Origin: Candidatus Borrarchaeum weybense
GTDB taxonomy: Archaea > Asgardarchaeota > Sifarchaeia > Borrarchaeales > Borrarchaeaceae
Direction of reading: 5' to 3'
DNA length: 64,000 bases
Assembly (NCBI GenBank): GCA_019057385.1
Contig: JAHQJS010000007.1
Location: forward strand, 434,001-498,000
The notes below the pieces were generated by a model that did not search any database, was not told the origin of the DNA, and was given only the letters and a program-made list of their open reading frames with translations. A program made the position numbers and the translations under genes. This document shows positions 8,519-18,400 of this stretch, piece after piece. The stretch's first letter is position 1. Each line of letters opens with the position of its first letter.

Positions 8519-9190
8519 TTGTGTGCTATTTTTCCACTTCATAAGATTACCTCAAGGAGACCCCCCAACGTGTTGGGGAGAGAAATTGAGGTCAGGTATT
8601 TGACCATACAACCCTTTCTGCGGGGACAGGGGTTGGTGTACCCGATCTCGGGTGGTGTTTTAATGACGGGTACTCTCAAGTTCCGTCGCTCCCAACACCA
8701 GGGAGTTGGTTCTCTTCGCCAAGGTTATCAGTCAGTATTATACGGTGATCACTGAGAGTTTCCTCTCTGTTTAAACCACCGTTTACAGAGCAAGGGACTA
8801 GAGAAGCATCCCTTGGTGTGTTCTTTAACTCTCCTGGTAACGTAGATACCGCCATGGTTGTTTCACCACGACCTCTCTTAGGCTAATCAACCAATTGCCC
8901 TTGATCCTCACGGAACAAGCCCCTTAACAAGTTAAGGGGTGATTGACAACCTTCTTCTTCCCACTCATGTATCCTATGTTTGAGGCTTTTCACATTTCTA
9001 TAGCCGTATGCTTTTAGAAATAGTGTTGCATGAGCACTCTATGACCACTTCCGGCAATATGTGAGCTACCTCGTGCTAAAGCATCGAGGCTTCCTGCTTC
9101 TACGACAGACTCGATCCCCTTGCGGGTTACAGAGGGGTTATCTCCACAGGCGTAAATCCCCTACGCCCCGTAGGTACTCATAGGGGATAT
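8519..9190. mobile_element. GC-rich structured block: probable IS605/TnpB remnant with structured RNA
   Basis: The block is clearly richer in G+C than the flanking AT-rich DNA and ends abruptly on both sides. It is packed with self-complementary segments: CCCCAAC/GTTGGGG within an outer ACCTCAA/TTGAGGT stem (~8550-8597); TGGTGTT/AACACCA enclosing GACGG/CCGTC (~8652-8703); ACGGTG/CACCGT with an inner GAGAG/CTCTC stem (~8740-8785); CAAGGGA/TCCCTTG (~8792-8817); CCCCTTAAC/GTTAAGGGG (~8921-8940); and ATCCCCTA/TAGGGGAT (~9156-9188). The minus strand contains a TnpB-like C-terminal fragment (9014-9160), so the rest may be the right end and guide RNA (reRNA/omegaRNA) region of a decayed transposon. 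About 500 bases after the fragment is long for that, so an unrelated structured RNA is possible. The plus-strand 78-codon frame inside it is not convincing. Confidence 0.5.
9014..9160 (-). pseudogene. Remnant of a TnpB-type RNA-guided nuclease, C-terminal end only
   Basis: A 48-codon open stretch reads GIYACGDNPSVTR, then VVEAGSLDALARG, then a natural stop at 9014-9016. The ACGD...EAGS tail resembles the extreme C-terminus of IS200/IS605-family TnpB proteins from archaea. A stop codon (9161-9163) precedes it in frame and no upstream TnpB sequence (RuvC motifs, zinc finger) is visible, so most of the gene is gone. The call rests on tail similarity recalled from the family, so it is tentative. 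Confidence 0.5.
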
Positions 9191-9458
9191 TACAAAAAAA
9201 ACTATATAAACACCATACAATTCATCATTAGGCCAAAGCATTGGTGCTTTCTTGCTTAATTGTCTGTAATAATTTCAGTATCTTTGTCCTTAGAGTACGA
9301 GTTTTTTTAAAAAAAATATATTTAAAGTAAAAACTTGAGAAAATTGTTTTATAACAAGATTGATCTTCGAATATCGCAGTTATTATCGCGATTTTCTCAG
9401 ATCACTAAAGAATAATTGATCATTGAATTTTTGATTCACGGCTTAAGCGTGAGGTAGT

Positions 9459-12400
9459 TCATTCTTCGAAGCTGTATGTTCTTATTTTTACTACAACGAA
9501 CTCTCCTTTGTCTTTTGAAAAGATGCCGTTGAGATAATTCTTATCAACTAGAATTTGAATTATACTCTCTGCTTCCTCTGCTGAAGTTCCGAATTCTGCA
9601 GCGATATCACTAAACTTAACTCGTTTCTTGTCTTCTTCGCCTATATAATCTAAGATCTGATAATCTAGTTGGTCTTTAATCAAATTGTTTTCATTGAGTT
9701 CTATTTTACAGTTAGGACAACGTTCATTTGCTCGAACGTACCCTAAATAGAGATCTTTATGGCCATACACCTTGCAATAGGGACATCTGATATATTCCTC
9801 ACCAGACTGGATGTCGAGCCCACAAATGACGCATTTCACTCTCTTTTGACCACAATTTGGACACTCGTCAGCTTCTTCGGGAATAACAAAACCGCATTTC
9901 ACACATAATGTTTGTCTCTCATACATTTTCGCCTCAGCTTCTCTTGATCGAAGATATTCAATCGGTAAAATATCTTTATAATCTTTAGCAAGTGTCGAAA
10001 ACACTATTGACGCATCAGCATATTTGCCTGCTTCCATTGACTCATCTGCAGTAAGTAATGAAGTAATTGCAGTTAAATATCTTTCTGCTACGTTTTGTTT
10101 TTCCCTATCTTTTGCCTTTGTGAAAAGCGTAACAGCTTTACGAACATTGTTCAAGGCTTCTTTGAAGTTCTTTTTCATTAACAATTCGACAGCATAATCA
10201 AAATACATTTTACCAGCTGTTTCATATGTTTCGGCAAGTCTATAGGCCCTTTCTGCAAGAACATAAGATTTTAGACGTCGATATTTTTCCCCTAAGTTGA
10301 ACCATAGTTCAATAGCTTTTTCCAAACTTATTTTTTCTTCAACTAGTTTGGCAAGGTCGATATACATAGACTCTGCAACAAGACATGTTTCAGCAGCCTC
10401 TTCTATTTTACCTACTTTAATAAAGTCTCGTACTGCAGTCTCATAATCTCTTCCTTCTCTAGCCCCTACGGCACTCTTGTATCTTCGTCTCTTACGTGAA
10501 TACACAAGAGCTGCTAAGCCAATAACGGCAAGTAATCCACCCATTCCAACCATTATTTCCATATCTGGAAGGGCTGGCTGTATAGTTACCACAAAACTTT
10601 TTGTTGCACTTACATAATCGTTTTTCTCAGCAGTTAGAATGCACAAGTACGTCGCTGTAGCAATGCTACTAGTATCAATATCTGCTGTATAAAGCCCTCC
10701 ACCAAGTTCGTCAAATGTAATCCAGGTTCTATTGCCAATATTCAATACAACATTAGCGCCTTCAACGCCTTTTTCGAATTCATCTGTTACATTCACCGAA
10801 ATCGTCATTATTGTACCCTGTCTGAAAGTATTGCTAGCCAATGAATGTAATAGGTATAAACGGTGTGAAGGAGTCGTATCACCATCACCGCCACCACCGC
10901 TGCTTCCACCGCCATCACTACTTCCACCATCTCCACCGCCACGGTCACCACCACCACCACCGGACTCGGTCACAGTGTAAGTGTAAGCTGAACTGGTATT
11001 ACTATTTCCTGCACTATCGAAAACTTGGAAGAAGTAAACTACAACAGTTCCCGCAGATTGGGCGGGGATCGTTCCGCTATATGAATTACCGTATTGCATA
11101 AGAATTGAGGGCCTTGGTGAGCCGTTTACTGTATAATTTAAGTATACATTTAAGACGGGCGGATCTACGAATGGTAAATCATCAGGGTTAGGTATTGTGA
11201 TAGTAACGTCATCATTATCATCAGGATTCGCAACTGATTGTTGTGGAACAAAAGGATCTGGAAGTTCAGGAGGAATATCATCGACTATCAGAGTATTCCC
11301 GTTTTCAGTTTCTCCCGAAATTTCGAGGTTATCAAAGGCAATTATATCAATGAAATATATCTCTGATGATCTACCTGTAGAATCCCAAGTATTGGTATAG
11401 ATGTCATCTCCAGATGTGGCATCACTGTGCGTCCCGTCATCATATAACCGTATTATAGCAATATCTATTTCATTTGGGAATTGAATATAAGCAGTTACGT
11501 TTTTGACACCTGAAGGAAAGTCTATAACATATGCGGTTATGAGAAACTCTGTGCCTGAAGTACCTGCAGAAGGATTAGTTTGAACATTAGAAACTACAGG
11601 AGGATCATCGTCAATTATAAATGTTGCTACGTTCTCTGTTTCTCCTTGGTTCTCAACATTATCAAAAGCGATGATATCTATATAATATTCTCCCGAAAGT
11701 TGCCCAAATGAGTCCCAGGTACCTCCATAGGTACCATCTCCAGCTATCCCATCATTATGATTCCCATCGTCATAAAGACGCACACTATCTATTGTAGTTT
11801 CATCCGGTAGTTGGATATAAGCAGTTACGTTCTTGATTCCAGAGTCACCATCAAAAACATCAGCAGTAATATTGAAAAGTGTGCCAGATTTTTCTGCAGT
11901 TGGATCAACTAAGGCATTGGAAATAGTTGGTGCTGTATTGTCTATTAAGAAAATATCACCGTTTTCTTCTTCCCATTGGTTATTTGCATTGTCAAAGGCA
12001 ATTATATCAACGAAATATGTTCCTTCAGGTTGTCCAGAGGAGTCCCAATTGTTTCCATAGGTGCCATCTCCGGCGGCTCCATCATTATGGTTTCCATCAT
12101 CGAATAACTGTAAGATAACAATATTAATCTCATTTGGATGTTGAATGTATGCTGTTACGTTCTTGACACCCGAGAGTGTGTCTGTTACAAAAGCAGTTAC
12201 ATTAAAAGTAGTTCCTGAAGTTCCAATATTTGGATTTACCACAACATTGATTGAGGGAATTACTGGAGGTGTATCATCAACAATCAGAGTTTCTGCATTT
12301 TCAATTTCACCTTGATTGTTATCATTATCAGTTGCGACTATATCGATATAATACAATCCTTCTGATTCACCAGCAGAATTCCAGCTGTTTCCGTAGATAT

Positions 12401-15400
12401 CATCTCCTGCCAGTCCATCATTATGATTACCATCATCATATAACTGTAATATTGCAATATTTGTTTCATCTGGCAGCTGAATGTAGGCGAAAACATCTCT
12501 GACACCAGAAACGTCGGTAACAGTGGCAGTTATATTGAAAAGTGTTCCAGATTGTCCTATAGCAGGAATTACTTGTATGTTAGTTACACTTGGAGGATTG
12601 TTTATTATGAAAATATCCCCATCTTCTACTGATCTTTGATTTTCTACATTATCGAAAGCAATTATATCAACGAAATATGTTCCTTCAGGTTGTCCAGAGG
12701 AGTCCCAATTGTTTCCATAGGTGCCATCTCCGGCGGCTCCATCATTATGGTTTCCATCATCAAATAACTGTAAGATAACAATATTAATCTCATTTGGACG
12801 TTGAATATAAGCTGTCACATTTTTTACTCCTGATTGCACATCTGTTACAATTGCAGTTATTACAAAAATAGTTCCAGTTTCTCCCTGTGACGGCGTTACT
12901 TGGATATTTTGCGATAATGCTTCAGGAGGAGTCTTATCGATGCCAAAGAATCTAGCATTTGTTCCTGAAAGCTGAATTTCGTTTCCGAGTGAATCATTTG
13001 CGAAAATTTCTACCCTATAATAATTGACAATTGAACGCCACCCTGAAGTGTCTATATTAAGAGTATAATCAGGACCAAGCAGAGTTTGATTATTATATGC
13101 AGGGACATAAACACTTGAAGAGATATTATAAATTCTAAACCAAACCGTATCAACAACATTCTGCAAATCAGTTGCGTCCACATCAATAACGACCTGATCG
13201 ATCCACCAGGTATCATTGGCAAAATTATTCGTGTCCCAGGTTAAAACAGGTGGCGCATTATCAACTCTAAAGAATCGGGCATCGATCCCTGCTAGTTGCA
13301 TTTCATTACCGGCAGAATCGTTCGCAAAAACTTCTACTCTGTAGTAGGTAGAAGCAGAATTCCACCAAGAGGTGTCTATTGTAGTATTAAAATGAGGACC
13401 TAACAAACTAGCGTTATTGTGGCCTGGAACGTATTCACTAGCAGAGATATTGAAAATTCTATACCAGACTGTGTTCAATTGTAATAAATCGATTGCATCC
13501 ACATCGATAACGACTTCACCATTCCACCAGGTATCATTTGCAAAATTTTCAGTATCCCAATTTAGAGTAGGCAGATCAAGATCAATTCTAAAGAATCGTG
13601 CATCGATTCCGATCAGTTGCGTTTCATAACCTGAGGTATCGTTAGCAAAGACCTCTACTCTGTAATATATATCTGCAGAATGCCAGCTGGAAGTATCGAT
13701 AGTTGTATTGAAATCAGGACTTGAAAGGCTGGCATTATTGTGTCCGGGAACATAGTCACTTGAGGAAACATTATAGATTCGATACCAAACGAATTCGACA
13801 GTTTGTTCCAAATCTACTGCATCTACATCAATGACAACCTGACTATTCTGCCAAGTATCATTAACAAAATTATTGGTGTCCCAATTCAGGGTAGGTGGAT
13901 TTCGATCTATTCCAAAGAACCTAGCTTCCGTTCCAGTTAGTTGTGCTTCATTTCCTATTGTATCATTAGCAAAAACTTCTACTCGATAGTAGATATTTGC
14001 AGAGTGCCACGTAGATGTGTCAAGATTTAGACTATAATCAGGGCCAGTTAATGTTTGATTATTATGTGCGGCAAGATATTCACTCGAAGTGAAATTATAG
14101 ATCCGATACCATACAGAATGAACCGTTTGTTCAGAATCAAATGCGTCTATATCAATAACGACTTGATCGGTCCACCAGGTATCATTGGCAAAGTTACCTA
14201 CATCCCAATCCAATGAGGGCGCCACATTATCAATCCTATAGAACCGAGCATCGTTTCCAAGTAATTGTGCTTCATTACCAGCTGTATCATTTGCAAAAAC
14301 TTCTACTTTATAATAGATGTCAGCAGAATGCCACCCTGAGGTATCGATATCAATAGTGTAATCAGGGCCTGTTAGCGTTTGATTATTGTGATTAGGAACA
14401 TAGTCACTTGAGGACACATTGTAGATTCGATACCATATTGTGTGAATACTAGATTCTGAGTCGAAAGCACCCACGTCGATTGTAACCGGGTCAATCCACC
14501 AGGTATCGTTAGCAAAATTGTTGGTATCCCAATTAAGCGTAGGCGGATCTCGATCGATACCAAAGAACCGTGCATTGATCCCGATCAGTTGTGCTTCATT
14601 TCCTAATGTATCATTGGCGAAGATTTCTACTATGTAATAGATGTCAGCAGAATGCCACCCTGAGGTATCAATAATAGTCGTGTAATCAGGGCCTGTTAGG
14701 GTTTGATTATTGTGATTTGGAACATAGTCACTTGAGGACACATTGTAGATTCGATACCAGACTGTGTCGACTAATTGTAGAGAATCAATGGCAGCTACAT
14801 CGATTGTGACTTGATCTATCCACCAGGAATCATTAGCAAAATTATTGGTATCCCAATTTAATGTAGGAGGTGCATTATCAACCCTAAAGAATCGAGCATC
14901 ATTTCCGATAAGTTGGGCTTCATTACCAGCAGTATCATTAGCAAAGACTTCTACACTATAATAGATGTCAGCAGAACGCCATCCAGAGGTATCGATATCA
15001 ATACTGAAATCAGGACCTGTTAGAGTTTGATTATTGTGATTGGGAACATAGTCACTTGAGGAAACATTGTAGATTCGATACCAAACCGTACTTAATTCTA
15101 ATAAATCAGAGACGTCCACATCGATTGTGACTTGATCGGTCCACCAGGTATCATTAATAAAATTATTCGTGTCCCAAACAAGGCTTGGAGGGTCTTGATC
15201 GATTCTAAAGAAACGTGCAGCAAGCCCTATCAACTGTGCCTCATTGCCTAACGTATCGTTGGCAAAAACTTCAACCCTATAATAGATGTCAGCAGAATGC
15301 CACCCAGACGTATCAATATCAATAGTGAAATCAGGGCCTACTAGGGTTTGATTATTATAGTTAGGAACATAGTCACTTGAGGACACATTATAGATTCGAT

Positions 15401-18400
15401 ACCAGACTGTGTCGACTGATTGTAGAGACTCAATGGCAGCTACATCAATTGTGACTTGATCAATCCACCAGGTATCGTTAACAAAATTATTTGTATCCCA
15501 AACAAGGTTTGGAGGGTCTTGATCGATTCTGAAGAAACGTGCATCTAAGCCGATTAATTGCGCTTCATTACCTAATGTGTCATTTGCAAATATTTCTACT
15601 CTATAATAGATGGCAGCGGAACGCCATCCAGAGGTATCGATATCAATAGTGAAATCAGGGCCTGTTAGGGTTTGATTATTATAGTTAGGAACATAGTCAC
15701 TTGAGGAAACATTATAGATTCGATACCAGACTGTGTCGACTGATTGTAGAGACTCAATGGCAGCTATATCAATTGTGACTTGATCGGTCCACCAGGTATC
15801 ATTAGCAAAGTTGTTGGTATCCCATGTTAATAGAGGTGGAGTATTATCTACCCTAAAGAATCGAGCATCATTTCCGATAAGTTGAACTTCATTACCAGCC
15901 GTATCATTTGCAAAAACTTCAACCCTATAATAGATATCAGCTGAATGCCACCCTGAGGTGTCAATAATGGTTGTGAACTCAGGTCCAGAGAGAGTTTGAT
16001 TATTGTGATTAGGAACATAGTCGCTTGAGGAAACATTGTAGATTCGATACCAGACGGTATGAATAAGATGTTCAGAATCGGTTGCATCTACATCAATGGT
16101 TACTTGATCGATCCACCAGGTATCATTAACAAAATTATTGGTGTCCCAATTCAAAGTAGGTGGATCTCGATCAACTCCAAAGAATCGTGCATCTAATCCA
16201 ACCAATTGTGCTTCATTGCCTAATGTATCGTTGGCAAAAACGTCTACTCTATAATAGATGTCAGCAGAATGCCATCCAGAGATGTCAATGATAGTAGTAT
16301 AGCCAGGGCCTAGCAAAGTCTCGTTATTTTGTCCTAGAACGTACTCACTAGCAGAAACATTATAGATTCTATACCAGACTGTGTCAACTGTGTTTACTAA
16401 ATCAGAAACGTCAACATCGATTGTGACTTGATCGATCCACCAAGTATCATTAACAAAATTATTTGTATCCCAAACAAGGTTTGGAGGCTCATGATCGATC
16501 CTAAAGAAGCGTGCATTAGCATCTGTTAACTGAACTTCATTTCCAGCCGTATCGTTAGCAAAAACTTCAACCCTATAATAGATATCTACGGAATGCCATC
16601 CAGAGATATCAATAACAGTTGTAAACTCAGGGCTCAACAAACTTACATTATTGTGACCCTGAACAAATTGACTTGAAGAAACATTATAGATTCGATACCA
16701 CACTGTACTTAATTGTAGCAAATCAGCTGCATCCACATCTATTACAACTTGGTCGATCCACCATGTATCATTTGCAAAATTGTTAGTGTCCCAGTTTAAT
16801 GTAGGAGGCGTATTATCAACTCTAAAGAATCGAGCGTCTGCGCCTAATAATTGCGCCTCATTGCCTAATGAATCGTTTGCAAAGATTTCTACTATGTAAT
16901 AAATGTCTGCAGAATACCAGCTCGATATATCAACATTCAGAGTGTAATCAGGGCCAGATAGAGTTTGATTATTGTGGCCAGGAACATAGTCACTCGAAGA
17001 GACATTGTAGATTCTATACCAGACTGTGTCGACTAATTGCACAGAATCAATGGCATCCACATCAATAACAACCTGATTTGTCTGCCATGTATCATTTTCA
17101 AAGTTGTTCGTATCCCAACTCAAAATAGGGGGCGAATTATCAACTCTATAGAATCGGGCATCGAATCCGATCAGTTGGGCTTCATTTCCTAATGTATCGT
17201 TGGCAAAAACTTCAACCCTGTAATAGATGTCAGCAGAATGCCACCCTGAAGTATCTATAATTGTCGAATAATCAGGACCTACCAGGGTCTGATTATTATA
17301 CACGGGAATATACTGGCTTGAGGAAACATTGTAGATTCTATACCAAACCTTGTGTACGGTATTTTCTGAGTCAGAGACATCCACATCTATTGTAACCTGG
17401 TCGGTCCACCAGGTATCATTAGCAAAGTTGTTCGTATCCCAATCTAATATAGGTGCCGCATTATCAACTCTAAAGAATCGAGCATCAATTCCAATTAATT
17501 GGGCTTCATTACCAGCGGTATCGTTGGCAAAAACTTCTACTCGGTAATATACATCTGCAGAATGCCAGCCTGATATATCAACATTAAGAGTGAAATCAGG
17601 GCCTATCAAAGTCTGATTATTGTGACCCAACACGTAGTTACTTGAGGATACATTGTAGATTCGATACCAAACTGTATGAACATCATGTTGTGAATCAGAC
17701 GCGTCTATATCGATAGTAACTTGATCGTTCCACCAGGTATCATTAACAAAATTATTGGTGTCCCAATTCAAAGTAGGTGGATCTCGATCAACTCCAAAGA
17801 ATCGTGCATCTAATCCAACCAATTGTGCTTCATTGCCTAATGTATCGTTGGCAAAAACGTCTACTCTATAATAGATGTCAGCAGAATGCCATCCAGAGAT
17901 GTCAATGATAGTAGTATAGCCAGGGCCTAGCAAAGTCTCGTTATTTTGTCCTAGAACGTACTCACTAGCAGAAACATTATAGATTCTATACCAGACTGTG
18001 TCTATTGTTTGTTCCGAATCAAGTGCATCTACATCAATAACGACTTGATCAGTCCACCAGGTATCGTTGACAAAATTGCCTACGTCCCAATTTAATGAGG
18101 GTGCCGCATTATCAACTCTATAGAATCGGGCATCGAATCCGATCAGTTGGGCTTCATTTCCTAATGTATCGTTAGCAAAAACTTCGACCCTGTAATAGAT
18201 ATCTGCAGAATGCCACCCTGACGTATCTATTATCGCGGAATAATCAGGACCCACTAAAGTTTCATTGTTGTATCCTGAAACATACTCACTTGAGGAAACG
18301 TTGTAGATTCTATACCAAACTGTGTCTATTGATTGTTCCGAATCTGATGTGTCAATATCAATTATGACTTGATCGGTCCACCAAGTATCATTGGCGAAAT

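Noticed and set aside
8519..8755. 78-codon plus-strand ORF in the GC-rich block
   Set aside because: The frame runs through several perfect stems, has an Arg/Gly-rich product with no motif and a poor start, so it looks like chance opening in structured DNA.
8519..9190. RNase P RNA, SRP RNA or group II intron
   Set aside because: None of the diagnostic conserved cores (RNase P CR I/V, SRP GNAR loop, intron domain V) could be matched on either strand, although several strong stems exist.
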